A stretch of DNA of 64,000 bases from Halobacillus litoralis (GTDB taxonomy: Bacteria; Bacillota; Bacilli; Bacillales; Halobacillaceae): assembly GCF_020524085.2 (NCBI RefSeq), contig NZ_CP129016.1:3404001-3468000 (forward strand), given 5' to 3'. Shown here one piece after another: positions 8,920 through 18,104 of the stretch. Under the pieces are notes generated by a model. It had not been told where the DNA came from. It did no database searches and worked only from the letters and a program-made list of their open reading frames with translations. Made by a program: the position numbers and the translations under genes. Position 1 is the stretch's first letter. The number at the start of each line of letters is the position of its first letter.

Positions 8920-10266
8920 ATGCCATTAGTCATGGTTGCTATAGGAATTGTCGCCCTGCTGATCTTAATTATGGGGCTTAAACTGAATACATTTGTTTCC
9001 TTGATCATTGTTTCGTTTGGAGTAGCGATCCTGCTCGGAATGCCGCTTGAAGATATTGTCGGAACGATTGAAACTGGATTAGGCGGTACCCTTGGACACC
9101 TGGCCCTGATCTTCGGACTTGGTGCCATGCTCGGTAAACTGATTACAGATGCTGGCGGTGCCCAGCGCATTGCCATGACGTTTGTCAACAAATTCGGCGA
9201 GAAAAACATTCAATGGGCCGTCGTTTCCGCGTCTTTCGTCATCGGAATTGCCCTGTTCTTTGAAGTAGGACTTGTCCTCCTCATCCCAATCGTCTTTGCG
9301 ATTTCAAGAGAGTTAAAGGTTTCTATTCTTTATTTAGGCATCCCGATGGCGGCTGCTTTGTCTGTCACCCACGGATTCCTGCCGCCTCACCCGGGTCCAA
9401 CGGTAATCGCCGGTGAATATGGGGCAGATCTGGGCGAAGTATTGCTTTACGGAATCATCATTTCCATCCCGATCGTTATTGTAGCGGGCCCTATTTTTAC
9501 GAAGATGGCTCAAAAACTCGTTCCTGATTCGTTTACAAAACAAGGGGACATCACTTCCTTAGGGGAACAGAAGAAATTCGACCTTGAAGATACACCAAAA
9601 TTCGGTGTCAGTGTTTTCACAGCGATGCTTCCGGTTATTCTTATCGCTATTTCCACGATCATTACATTGATCCAGGAGATGGCAGGGTTTGAAACAAACT
9701 TGTTCTTATCAATTATCAATTTAATCGGTAACGCTTCAACGGCCATGATCATTTCCTTGCTTGTAGCGATGTACACCATGGGAATCGCACGGAATATCCC
9801 TGTGAAAACCGTCATGGAATCCTGCTCGACGGCGATCTCCCAGATCGGTATGATGCTCCTGATCATCGGGGGTGGCGGTGCGTTTAAACAAGTATTGATC
9901 GACGGAGGTGTCGGTGATTACGTCGCAGAACTATTCGAAGGTTCTACCATGTCACCGATCGTCCTCGCATGGTTGATCGCCGCCATTCTACGGATTTCTT
10001 TAGGTTCAGCCACGGTTGCCGCTTTGACGACTGTCGGTCTTGTCATTCCACTATTAGGGCAGACCGATGTCAATCTGGCTCTGATGGTTCTTTCTACAGG
10101 AGCCGGCAGCTTAGTTGCCTCTCACGTCAACGACGCCGGTTTCTGGATGTTCAAAGAATACTTCGGACTCACGATGAAAGAAACTTTCGCCACATGGACA
10201 CTATTGGAAACGATCATCTCGGTCCTGGGCCTTGCTTTCATTTTATTACTGAGTCTGTTTGTATAA
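8920..10266 (+). CDS. gntP: Gluconate:H+ symporter GntP
   Basis: Inner-membrane gluconate permease of 448 aa, the usual GntP length, with some 12-14 hydrophobic segments. Family features include GLGGTLGHLALIFGLGAMLGKL, HGFLPPHPGPTVIAGEYGAD and ASHVNDAGFWMFKEYFGLTMKETF near the C-terminus. It follows gntK by 24 bp with a GGAGG site and is followed by a strong terminator, closing the operon. No gntZ follows. Confidence 0.95.
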   Translation: MPLVMVAIGIVALLILIMGLKLNTFVSLIIVSFGVAILLGMPLEDIVGTIETGLGGTLGHLALIFGLGAMLGKLITDAGGAQRIAMTFVNKFGEKNIQWAVVSASFVIGIALFFEVGLVLLIPIVFAISRELKVSILYLGIPMAAALSVTHGFLPPHPGPTVIAGEYGADLGEVLLYGIIISIPIVIVAGPIFTKMAQKLVPDSFTKQGDITSLGEQKKFDLEDTPKFGVSVFTAMLPVILIAISTIITLIQEMAGFETNLFLSIINLIGNASTAMIISLLVAMYTMGIARNIPVKTVMESCSTAISQIGMMLLIIGGGGAFKQVLIDGGVGDYVAELFEGSTMSPIVLAWLIAAILRISLGSATVAALTTVGLVIPLLGQTDVNLALMVLSTGAGSLVASHVNDAGFWMFKEYFGLTMKETFATWTLLETIISVLGLAFILLLSLFV

Positions 10267-10286
10267 AATGGAATATGAACAAAACA

Positions 10287-10320
10287 AAGCCTGTCGAGAC
10301 TTTCTCGACAGGCTTTTTCT
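10287..10320 (+). terminator. Terminator of gntRKP
   Basis: A 13-bp perfect stem (AAGCCTGTCGAGA paired across a CTT loop) is followed by a T-rich tail, 20 bp after the gntP stop. Confidence 0.92.
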
Positions 10321-10324
10321 TTTG

Positions 10325-10557
10325 CAATGGTCAAGAATTCACTCTCTCAAAACCATTTAGCGGATGACTCCGATAATGTGGATCTATCCGGCATCATGAA
10401 AGACATCTGTGAAGCCGCTTCTCATACATTCAGTGGAAGAAAAATTATACGTTATAGTTGAAGAACGGAAAGAATTGAACAACAACCTGGAATCCTTAAA
10501 AAATACAAATCGCGAACAAATGAGACAGGGGATCAGCTCTGCTGACCTCTTTCCATA
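10325..10557 (+). other. Intergenic stretch with possible degraded coding remnant
   Basis: Between the gnt terminator and the sortase terminator there is no intact gene. Two plus-strand frames read like pieces of a helical protein. One ends GIMKDICEAASHTFSG; a frame shifted from it continues VEEKLYVIVEERKELNNNL and ends in SSADLFP before a stop. There is no start codon with a ribosome site. I do not recognise the parent protein; it may be a decayed gene or chance. Confidence 0.3.
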
Positions 10558-10561
10558 AATA

Positions 10562-10598
10562 AAGAAGCGCCGATCCTCCGTGGGGATGGGCGCTTCTT
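10562..10598 (-). terminator. Terminator of the sortase operon (possibly bidirectional)
   Basis: Ten-bp stem AAGAAGCGCC with GGCGCTTCTT and a GC-rich inner hairpin. On the minus strand it is followed by TTTATTTA. Confidence 0.75.
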
Positions 10599-10658
10599 GT
10601 TCATTGCTCAGGAAACCTTCTGTTTAAGGGTAAGGCGGGAATTCACCCGTCTCTTTTT

Positions 10659-11294
10659 TTACCGCTCGCTCTCTATTAAATCAGCAATCAGAATATATCT
10701 TTCTGGTGCAGGGCCGATAAAATCGAAAGGATAACAGGTGGAAACCGTCAACGTGGCCTTCGGTTTGGGAACGATGATCGTACGGTCGTCCTGATCGACG
10801 ATTCTCACCTTCCGGACCTTGTAAGTGAACACACCCGCTTCAGACTTGACGGTCAACTCATCACCGACACCTACTTCATCCAGGCGGCGGAAGACGGTAT
10901 CCCGGTGACCGGATAATACTGTATTGTCCTGTTCCCCCGGGAGCACACTTCCAGCAAAGTGCCCCACCCCTTTTTCCAATTCATCCTCATCCGTACCATG
11001 ATAGATTGGAAGACTTGCATCAAGCTTAGGAATGATGAGCTCCCCCATGTGATCCCCGATATCTGGAACCGATGTGTACAAAGGTTCGCCGGCATCGCTG
11101 TCTGTTTCTTTGACAGAAAGGGCTGATTCCTTTTCTTCTGAATCAACGACCGGTGCGGCATTCGTTTTATAAAGAAAGTACCCTTTCACTAAAGGATGGA
11201 GGTTGGAACTTGTGTACCACCAACCGAATAGGATCAGTCCGACGCCAACTGACAATAACAAAAAGTTCCTCTTACGGTGCTGCCTTGCTCCCAT
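10659..11294 (-). CDS. Class D sortase
   Basis: Membrane-anchored cysteine transpeptidase that joins LPxTx-tagged proteins to peptidoglycan. It is 211 aa: an N-terminal anchor helix at about 11-29, a charged linker, then the sortase beta-barrel from about 80. The catalytic triad is visible: His130 in LSGHRDTVF, Cys187 in VSTCYPF and Arg199 in PAPERYIL. The TCYPFDFIGPAPERY context is typical of class D enzymes. It starts 2 bp after the stop of the gene for a surface protein ending in an LPVTS sorting signal, which is its obvious substrate. Confidence 0.93.
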   Translation of the reverse strand: MGARQHRKRNFLLLSVGVGLILFGWWYTSSNLHPLVKGYFLYKTNAAPVVDSEEKESALSVKETDSDAGEPLYTSVPDIGDHMGELIIPKLDASLPIYHGTDEDELEKGVGHFAGSVLPGEQDNTVLSGHRDTVFRRLDEVGVGDELTVKSEAGVFTYKVRKVRIVDQDDRTIIVPKPKATLTVSTCYPFDFIGPAPERYILIADLIESER

Positions 11295-11296
11295 TT

Positions 11297-12301
11297 CTAT
11301 GCACCCTGTCTACGGAAGTAAAGGACGAACCAGGCCCCAATCCCCATGACACTCAAACCGGCGAACACTTTAGAAAGGTACTCGCCGGAAGTTACTGGAA
11401 GACGCTCTCCTTTGACCGTTTTTTCAACGCCCTCAGGAGCACTTCCTCCCGTTTTCGCCTCTGGTTTGTCCGCAGCTTGTTGAGCCGTGACTGCCTGTTC
11501 GACCGTCGGCAGATCTTTCGCCGTCTCTTGCAGCAGCTCAGAACCAAACATCTCATTCGTCAGAATAAAGTCAGCTAAAAATTCTCCTTGAAGATTGTGT
11601 AGAACAATTTTCAAATCATAGCCTCCTCCATCTGTCATCTGAATGAGATCTGCCAAAGTCACAGGCATTTCTTCTCCACTTTTCACGAGAAAGAACGTCG
11701 CATCGATCTCGAACAGGTCAAGCATTTCCTGCATGATGGATAACAACTCTGCGATTTGTCCCGCCGACAATTCAGTGGCAGACTCAAATTCTTCAAAGGC
11801 CATCAAGCGTTCGTACAACCCACCCAATCTTCCTTCAATGGCTTCATCATCGAGACTTTCCAAGTGAAGAAACAAACGATCCAGTTCTTCATCCGATAGT
11901 CCAAAATCGCTGAACATATCTTCATAGTCAATATCTATAGTTTCTTCAATCAAGTAGAATTCAATATCATCAATAAACGTGTAATCTTCTACCGTTTCAC
12001 CATATTCAGCAAGAATATCATCCAATTGCTGTCGGGTAAGGCCATAGTCATCCAGCAGCTGTTGTAAACTTTCCTCTGTGATCACCGGACCAAGAAAATC
12101 TTTTAATTCTTCCAATGAATCAAAATCACGAAGCTTCAAATCATAATACTCCCATAAATAAGTCTCTAACTCCGCTTCTGTCCAACGAAGCTCGGAAAGG
12201 TAGACCTCCAAATCACTTTCTTTCACAGCTGCAAAACCAGCACCCGGGAAACTACATACCAACATGACCACCGTGAGAAACAGCAACATCAACCTTTTCA
12301 A
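11297..12301 (-). CDS. LPVTS-anchored processed acidic surface protein
   Basis: Secreted wall protein of 334 aa, TTG start with GAGG upstream. The signal peptide is about residues 1-25 (KRLMLLFLTVVMLVCSFPGAGFA). The mature part is extremely rich in Asp, Glu, Leu and Tyr and reads as a series of short helical units with recurring L-x-x-L/Y spacing. The C-terminus has LPVTS at 301-305, a hydrophobic helix and the basic tail RRQ, a complete sorting signal of the LPxTS/A kind used by class D sortases. This matches the processed acidic surface protein family that I know from bacilli next to sortases; its role is unknown. The sortase gene follows after 2 bp. Confidence 0.85.
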   Translation of the reverse strand: MKRLMLLFLTVVMLVCSFPGAGFAAVKESDLEVYLSELRWTEAELETYLWEYYDLKLRDFDSLEELKDFLGPVITEESLQQLLDDYGLTRQQLDDILAEYGETVEDYTFIDDIEFYLIEETIDIDYEDMFSDFGLSDEELDRLFLHLESLDDEAIEGRLGGLYERLMAFEEFESATELSAGQIAELLSIMQEMLDLFEIDATFFLVKSGEEMPVTLADLIQMTDGGGYDLKIVLHNLQGEFLADFILTNEMFGSELLQETAKDLPTVEQAVTAQQAADKPEAKTGGSAPEGVEKTVKGERLPVTSGEYLSKVFAGLSVMGIGAWFVLYFRRQGA

Positions 12302-12424
12302 TCGTCATCTTCCTCTACCATTTTATACTTACCAATCTATTATAATCGAGGGGTAGAGAAAAAGGATACAAATATTTTACAGGTCATCATAGATTTGTAT
12401 TGGCCCCTGAGCAACCGCTCCGCT

Positions 12425-12462
12425 AAAAAGCACAGGCCATTGATTTGGCCTGTGCTTTTTTT
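12425..12462 (-). terminator. Terminator of the lipase-like gene (bidirectional)
   Basis: AAAAAGCACAGGCCA pairs perfectly with its complement across a 6-nt loop. T-runs flank both sides, so it can also stop leftward or rightward traffic. Confidence 0.9.
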
Positions 12463-12480
12463 AATTCAAGGATATTGACG

Positions 12481-13431
12481 TCAGCCGTATGATCCGATTT
12501 TTCTGTGAAGGATATCCTTGGATTTGTAGAGGACTTCAATATGTGTTCCCTCGACTGTGTAGTGGTCTCCGTCCAGCAGAAAAACACTTTCTTCAATGGC
12601 ATCCCCGTCCCCGTCATTCGTATAAGAGCCAGCGGTTACCTTGCCATCCACCCACGCTCCTGTGCCTGTATAAGGAATGACTTCCAAATACTTGATCGAT
12701 TCTTCTCCCGACCCTGCGATGACCGTTACATCAATGTTCCGTTCATTTATAATGCCCCGTTCAGCATTCAGCGAATCAAGAAAAGCATTGGTCGTCTTCA
12801 TTTGAGGATAAGGAAGAAGGGTGCGGTTGCCCCGGTCATTCATGATTAAATAATTCTGGTAATCGCTCCCAGGTAAGATATCGTGTAAACCTGGAAAGTG
12901 CTGATGGATCACATCCATCCGGTTCCCCTTGTAATGATAGCTCAAATACTCCAAATACCACCGCATATAAAAGTGCACGAAGTTGAGTTTACCCTTTTGC
13001 GCTGTCGGCAGCTCTCCACCGGTCCAATAGCTGTAGTTCGGTGCTGATCCGGCATTAGGTGTACAGAGTTGAATCAGCTGATCGACATCATTCTGGTACT
13101 CGTCCCCTTGAACATACGCCCTTGCAACTAAGCCTCCCATACTGTGACTGACGAGATTCACCCGTTCCGCCCCTGTCTGCCGCTTAGCGAGAGCAACTGT
13201 CTTCAGCAAGTAATGGCTCGCAGAATGCTCTATTTTCTGACTCCAGTCATAAAAACAGACGAACAAGTTCTTACCTCTCCGGTACCCCATCGTCTCCAAC
13301 ATGAGCACAAAAGGTTCATAGACCATCCCGGCAAGACCGAAACTCCACCCGCCCGTTCCGGGAATGATTTCATCACTCATCGAACCGAATAAACCAGGAA
13401 TCACAATCAATGGGACGTGATCTTTTCTCAC
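12481..13431 (-). CDS. Alpha/beta-hydrolase, lipase/acyltransferase (LCAT-like)
   Basis: Predicted lipase or esterase of 316 aa. The GTG at 13431 is chosen because GGAGAGGAGG lies 6 bp before it; a longer frame to 13452 would start inside that ribosome site. VPLIVIPGLFGS is the N-terminal oxyanion region, and the nucleophile elbow VSHSMGGLVARAY gives Ser97. A His near the C-terminus (LDGDHYTVEGTH) and an Asp in the acidic stretch TNDGDGDA could complete a triad. No signal peptide, so it is probably cytosolic. It is a single gene with its own terminator, and its substrate is unknown. Confidence 0.82.
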   Translation of the reverse strand: MRKDHVPLIVIPGLFGSMSDEIIPGTGGWSFGLAGMVYEPFVLMLETMGYRRGKNLFVCFYDWSQKIEHSASHYLLKTVALAKRQTGAERVNLVSHSMGGLVARAYVQGDEYQNDVDQLIQLCTPNAGSAPNYSYWTGGELPTAQKGKLNFVHFYMRWYLEYLSYHYKGNRMDVIHQHFPGLHDILPGSDYQNYLIMNDRGNRTLLPYPQMKTTNAFLDSLNAERGIINERNIDVTVIAGSGEESIKYLEVIPYTGTGAWVDGKVTAGSYTNDGDGDAIEESVFLLDGDHYTVEGTHIEVLYKSKDILHRKIGSYG

Positions 13432-13601
13432 GCTCTTCCTCCTCTCCACCACTTCTTAAACTATATGAAAAGAAGAAGGAAAACATTTACCCTCGCACCT
13501 ATTCCACATCGTCTCTTATCCGATGAATATGGGAACCATTGATTGGATGAAAGATCTTTTATAGATAAGCCAAGACTCACCATCGATTCATGGTGATCGA
13601 A

Positions 13602-14606
13602 TTATTTGACCATACGAAATTTTTCTTTGTCCCAAGAAACGTCTACAGGTTCACTCGCTTGTTTCAATCCTTTCGCTCGTTTCGGTTTCCGCTTCGCTTC
13701 CAGCCCATAAACAATGACGTTGATGGCAAGTATCGTCAAAGCAAAGGCAGTAACAGGAGCAAGAACCATCCATGGGAAAGGTTTCATATACTGAAAGTTA
13801 TCACTAATCATACCCGCCCATTCGTTCGACATCGAAAAGGTTTCGGCCCTGGCCTCTCCTGTCATAACGTCGTATTCCATCACTCTCGTTTCAGTTCCTC
13901 CTATGAATATATTTAATAATCCGAGATGCGCAAAAATAATTAGAGATTGACCGATTTGCTGCACAAACGTGATGAATATTTTCGGGGTAAGGTAAGGCGC
14001 AATATGTTTTCTAAAGATGTGGAATCTACTTGCTCCCATGATTCGTGCACTATCGATGAACTCATTCTCTAAAGCAAGGTCTATTTCTTTTTGTACATAT
14101 AAAGACAACACAGGCACACTAACAGCAATGATCACTAAACAAGGAAACACAATTTTCGTTGTCACATCATAGCTCCAGCTAAATGTTAAAACGACCGGGG
14201 TGATGAGCACATATGTAAAAATCGTGGCAGGAGCATAATGCAACGTATCGGATAAGCCTCGAAACAGACGTTTAATCGAAGCCGGAAGTAAAAACAGCAA
14301 ATACCCACCAACCACAGATAAAAGAATTCTTCCGAAAGCAATGATTACCGAGAGTCCGATGGTATATTTCGCGCCCTCAATAACTTTAACGAGGTAACTG
14401 TTCCCGTCAATATCACTCCCTAATGGATAATGAATGGAAGGTGGAAAGGGTGCCAGAGCAAGGATATTGCCTTTATCGTCAAATAATAACTTCTCCGGTT
14501 CAGCCAGTTCAGGTTCTATGAAGAAGCTGAATCCAAAACTTGCGATCATTAAGACAATAAGGTAAGCAGAACCGATAAAAACCAAGCCTTTACTCAAATT
14601 AGTCAA
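13602..14606 (-). CDS. ABC transporter permease, peptide/nickel (DppC/OppC-like)
   Basis: Inner-membrane permease of 334 aa with about six helices. The cytosolic coupling segment EFIDSARIMGASRFHIFRKHIAPYLTPKIF is the EAA loop of binding-protein-dependent permeases. TTG start at 14606, preceded by GGAGGGG and overlapping the stop of the partner permease by 8 bases. No ATPase or solute-binding protein gene is adjacent, so this is an orphan permease pair. Confidence 0.85.
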   Translation of the reverse strand: MTNLSKGLVFIGSAYLIVLMIASFGFSFFIEPELAEPEKLLFDDKGNILALAPFPPSIHYPLGSDIDGNSYLVKVIEGAKYTIGLSVIIAFGRILLSVVGGYLLFLLPASIKRLFRGLSDTLHYAPATIFTYVLITPVVLTFSWSYDVTTKIVFPCLVIIAVSVPVLSLYVQKEIDLALENEFIDSARIMGASRFHIFRKHIAPYLTPKIFITFVQQIGQSLIIFAHLGLLNIFIGGTETRVMEYDVMTGEARAETFSMSNEWAGMISDNFQYMKPFPWMVLAPVTAFALTILAINVIVYGLEAKRKPKRAKGLKQASEPVDVSWDKEKFRMVK

Positions 14607-15553
14607 CCCTTACCCCTCCCTTCAAAAACTTCGCCTCCAACATCCATTGAATGATGGTAAATAGAATGAAGAAGGGAACAAACACGAGGAATAAGCTAAT
14701 CGTCAAAATTTCAGGATTCAAAACACTATGCTCATAAATGAACGTCATAAACCCATCAATATCAAAGATGATTTCCAACATCAGTAGATTAGCTAAAGCA
14801 AAAGTGAAGATACTTTTAAAGTGGTTGAATAAGGTCAGTACAGAATTTCGAAACATGTGAATGAACAATATTCTCCACTTGCTCAGCCCTTTGCTTAAGG
14901 CTAACTTCACGTACGGCTGCTCTTCTTCAAACTCAAAGGCTAATAACAGGTACTTCGTTACATAAATGCCAGGAAGAATAGATAATACAAGAACAGGAAG
15001 TAACCATGGATCGCTATCCATAGTACTTGTGATAGAAAAGAGTAGGACATTCGTATTCTTGTAGATCCACACAATAAGCAATTGAAGGACCAGGATAATA
15101 AAGATATCAGGCAGTGATTCCAGAACAAACAAAACCATTTTAGGGAACGCACGGAATTTGTTGGATAACGACATGATCAGCATGGTTGTTAGAACAGCCA
15201 CAACCAGACCAAGGGCCAACCCTAAAAGTAGATACATCATAGACTTGCTAAATAACTCCATCAACTCAGGAAAAAGCGGAAAGTACTTCCCCCGATGATA
15301 GTACTCCAGCGCCCCACCTGTAAAAATGAGTCGTATGGTATTCCACATGTGCACCCCATATTCATGGACATTTAACACAATCGTATCGTGCAGAAAGAGG
15401 TGTATTATTCAACTCTTTTCTTTCAATCATCAACAATACCGACATCTGAGCTTTAATGTTAAAGAATAAATAAGGAAGCGATCCAATTAAGATGATACCC
15501 ATGGACGTCAGGCTGAATTGGTAGATCGATTTCCGGAAGAATGTGAGAGTCAC
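14599..15553 (-). pseudogene. ABC transporter permease (DppB/OppB-like), single frameshift
   Basis: The GTG start at 15553 has GAGGAG before it and encodes a normal first helix (FFRKSIYQFSLTSMGIILIGSLPYLFF), but that frame stops at 15362. The rest of the protein (WNTIRLIFTGGALEYYHRGKYFPLFPEL, five more helices and the EAA loop KLALSKGLSKWRILFIHMFRN) continues in the next frame from about 15400 to 14599. The full span is 955 nt, one base out of frame, and the combined protein would be about 317 aa, normal for the family. Either a pseudogene or a base error near 15380-15400. It is coupled to the downstream permease. Confidence 0.8.
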
Positions 15554-15798
15554 AGCTGCTCCTCTTTTCTCTTATGTACTATTCGACAATTCCATATTAT
15601 GTATTTTCCTTTCCTATGATTTCTACATTTTCTCTACCATCTCCTTCTTTTGACTCATCTAAGTTAAGTAGTTAACCGTTACGTTTCTTTCAAATGAATT
15701 TTTTCATAAGATCCGCCTGAAATACATACATACTCCCTCTCATTAAACTCCTTTTCCCTGTATGTCGATTGGATGCAATCCTCAACTCAGCTGTTAAT
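15554..15798. other. Gene-free spacer
   Basis: AT-rich spacer between the permease start and the acetyltransferase terminator. I see no coding frame with a ribosome site; it presumably holds the permease promoter. Confidence 0.5.
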
Positions 15799-15836
15799 AA
15801 AAAAGCACCATTCGCAGGAACGAATGGTGCTTTTTT
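15799..15836 (-). terminator. Terminator of the GNAT gene (bidirectional)
   Basis: AAAAAAGCACCATTCG pairs perfectly across a CAGGAA loop, with A- and T-runs on both sides. Confidence 0.92.
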
Positions 15837-15859
15837 GTCTGATTATTATTGGATATGTT

Positions 15860-16438
15860 TTACACGTTATTCAAAAAGGGTCCATACTCACTTTCCAATA
15901 TCGAATACACTTCCGTATCTCTAAATTCACCCTTAATAAACTCATTCTTTCTTAAAGTGCCTTCATATTCCATGCCTAGTTTCTTCATCACCTTTTGAGA
16001 ACCGATATTATCCGTATCGGATCTCCCCTCAATTCGATTCAGATATAACTTACTAAATCCATAATGAACAAGTTCTTGGAGGGCTTCCGTAGCAATACCT
16101 CTTCCCCAATAATCTTCGGATAAAAAATATCCCAATTCTACGCACTTATGTTTATTGTTCCAATCAATAAAAGCGGCCACACCGATCACTTGACCTGTTT
16201 CATTCCACTCTATGGCCCATTCACCGGATTCACCTTTTTCGTAACCTGAAATGACCATATGTAAAAACTCGTTGGTTACCTCTCTTGACTCGTTTACTTC
16301 CCAAGTCATAGGATGCGCTACTTTAGGGTTGGAGCAGAAACTAAAGACATCTTCTAAATCTGAAGATGCAAGCTTTCTAAGTGTTAACCTTTCCGTTTTA
16401 AACTCAGGCATTTCTTTTAAATATTTTTCAACTTCCAT
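15860..16438 (-). CDS. GNAT acetyltransferase, RimJ/RimL type
   Basis: Acetyl-CoA-dependent N-acyltransferase of 192 aa. The ATG at 16438 is used because GGAG lies 9 bp upstream; an in-frame ATG at 16453 overlaps that site. ERLTLRKLASSDLEDVF is the N-terminal strand and helix, the acetyl-CoA loop is YWGRGIATEAL (Q/RxxGxG/A type), and NIGSQKVMKKLGMEYEGTLRKNEF is the usual C-terminal motif of ribosomal-protein or small-amine acetyltransferases. The acceptor is unknown. Confidence 0.88.
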   Translation of the reverse strand: MEVEKYLKEMPEFKTERLTLRKLASSDLEDVFSFCSNPKVAHPMTWEVNESREVTNEFLHMVISGYEKGESGEWAIEWNETGQVIGVAAFIDWNNKHKCVELGYFLSEDYWGRGIATEALQELVHYGFSKLYLNRIEGRSDTDNIGSQKVMKKLGMEYEGTLRKNEFIKGEFRDTEVYSILESEYGPFLNNV

Positions 16439-16647
16439 ACAATCCCACTCCATATATGTTTTAATTTTTTCACAAAAATAAATATTAGGACATCATATCG
16501 CTTTTTTACATAATATTCAATACTTTTTAAATCATTAATACCCCTTCATCTATTATTAAGATAAAAAATGGGGACTCTTGCTCTTATTGAACAAACGCCC
16601 CTTTTTTATAAGACCTCCCCATTCGCCTGTTTTTTGCTTAAGATAGA

Positions 16648-16869
16648 CTACTCATTAGCAGGTCTTCGTTTATGTTTTTCAATAATTATTTTTTTGTTTA
16701 ATATTCTAACCTCACCAACCAATAACAACCTCATATCCTCGACAATATACTTTGCTAACTCTTCGTCAGTAATGTCATCTTCAACAATATCAAGCCGGAA
16801 TTCATGACCTTGTATCCCACCGCCATTAGTAAATTCGATCTCAAAATCGAATTGAACTCTTTTATCCAT
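16648..16869 (-). CDS. Small conserved hypothetical protein
   Basis: A 73-aa soluble protein after AAAGGTGG. It is acidic with a basic C-terminal tail (IIIEKHKRRPANE); FEIEFTNGGGIQGHEFRLDI and DDITDEELAKYIVEDMRLLLVGEV look like a compact alpha/beta fold. I have seen similar small proteins in bacilli without assigned function. It lies in the AT-rich accessory stretch. Confidence 0.7.
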   Translation of the reverse strand: MDKRVQFDFEIEFTNGGGIQGHEFRLDIVEDDITDEELAKYIVEDMRLLLVGEVRILNKKIIIEKHKRRPANE

Positions 16870-17010
16870 TTCGAATCCACCTTTAATTAGTTATGGGTCA
16901 TTATTACATACATATTCTAGTTAAATTTAAACAATGACCTTCCTAAACTAAACCTCCCGTATGTTCAATAAAAAAAAGAGCTACGATTAGCTCCTTGAAT
17001 GTTCAACAAA

Positions 17011-17046
17011 TGCCCCCGTTTCTGGAAGACTTGATTTCGAGATAAT
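17011..17046 (+). repeat. Dispersed intergenic repeat, copy 1
   Basis: Begins TGCCCCCGTT and ends GAAGACTTGATTTCGAGATA. The second block of 20 bases is identical to part of the copy at 22223-22260, and shorter similarity is seen at 19354 and 20268. Confidence 0.6.
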
Positions 17047-17130
17047 GAAAATTATATTACATTGGCGGTCGTTAACCTATTAGAATGTATCTTATATAAT
17101 GGTATAAACTATATTTTAGGTGATGTTCAT

Positions 17131-17400
17131 ATGCAATTAACCAAAGACTTTTTCCCTTTATTCTTTTTCCTCATAGGTGGGTTCATTTTTCTTTACTTAG
17201 TTATAACAAAATACACAGAAGAAGCACATAAAAAAGAAATCAAGAAAAATAAATGGATGCAAAAGGACGATTATAATTATGAAAACTCTATCTTTTATCG
17301 TATTATGGGTAGCTCATATTGGATTGCAAAATCTCTTCTCATTATCGCGTCCCTCATTCCAATCGCGATTGGAATATTAATCATGTGGTCAATGTTTTAG
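17131..17400 (+). CDS. Small membrane protein, hypothetical
   Basis: 89 aa from the ATG at 17131 (AGGTGA 8 bp before it). Two hydrophobic segments (FFPLFFFLIGGFIFLYLVI and SLLIIASLIPIAIGILIMW) flank a charged cytosolic loop rich in Lys and Asn. No family recognised. An in-frame extension to 17062 lacks a ribosome site. Confidence 0.65.
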   Translation: MQLTKDFFPLFFFLIGGFIFLYLVITKYTEEAHKKEIKKNKWMQKDDYNYENSIFYRIMGSSYWIAKSLLIIASLIPIAIGILIMWSMF

Positions 17401-17538
17401 AAACTATTAACATCCGAGGATTTCTGAAATCTAATGATTTCTTGTATCTTGTCTCAGTATTGTTCAAATAAACTGTTCGTTAAGGAAAAAGCGGTGAGAC
17501 ATATGGAACAATTGTCCCCGCTTGTTAAAGTGTTCTGA

Positions 17539-17775
17539 TTAACCAAAGATATCCGCAATGGTCTTTGCAATATGAATCGAGAGTAAAATAGCAAATGGGA
17601 TTAAAACAACAAGAATGATTGTAAAAGTTATCTTGCCCTTATGTGTCTTTATTTCTTTAAGTTGTTTCCTGAAGATATCTTTATCACTTAAATAGATAGC
17701 AGAAAATACAATGCTCCCTATTACTAATAAAGGTAGAATAAATTCATAAAATACTGTTAATATTTCTTTCACCAC
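17539..17775 (-). CDS. Small membrane protein, hypothetical
   Basis: 78 aa, GTG start without a strong ribosome site. Two hydrophobic helices (FYEFILPLLVIGSIVFSAIYL and ITFTIILVVLIPFAILLSIHI) surround a basic loop. It resembles, in layout only, the protein at 17131-17400 on the other strand. Function unknown. Confidence 0.55.
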   Translation of the reverse strand: MVKEILTVFYEFILPLLVIGSIVFSAIYLSDKDIFRKQLKEIKTHKGKITFTIILVVLIPFAILLSIHIAKTIADIFG

Positions 17776-17810
17776 GTTTCAATCCGTTCTTCAAACTCTT
17801 GCATTAAAAA

Positions 17811-18104
17811 TTATTTCTTTCCAAAATTGCTTACTACAAAGGTCCATCCAATAGCAGAGGCAGAAGAGATAACTAATGCTCGAACTATTCCACCAACACC
17901 TAGATCAAAAGGTTTGAATATTGATCCAAAAATCATTATCAAGATAAAAAACACTACAAAATAAATTAAAAACCTACCTAATGTTCGTCTCAAGTTATAT
18001 CCCCATCTTCTACTTATTGCAGTAACGTCCCCATTTCTTAAAGACTTGAAACCAAGATATATAGGGGGGAATTTACAGTAATGTACGTGTCTTAGTGTTT
18101 CCAA
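17811..18104 (-). CDS. Small membrane protein, hypothetical, start uncertain
   Basis: An open frame of 97 aa, TTG start without a visible ribosome site, so the true N-terminus is unsure and the gene may be truncated. The C-terminal two thirds look real: an Arg-rich segment, then hydrophobic stretches FLIYFVVFFILIMIFGSIF and IVRALVISSASAIGWTFVV, ending GKK. No family recognised. Confidence 0.45.
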   Translation of the reverse strand: METLRHVHYCKFPPIYLGFKSLRNGDVTAISRRWGYNLRRTLGRFLIYFVVFFILIMIFGSIFKPFDLGVGGIVRALVISSASAIGWTFVVSNFGKK

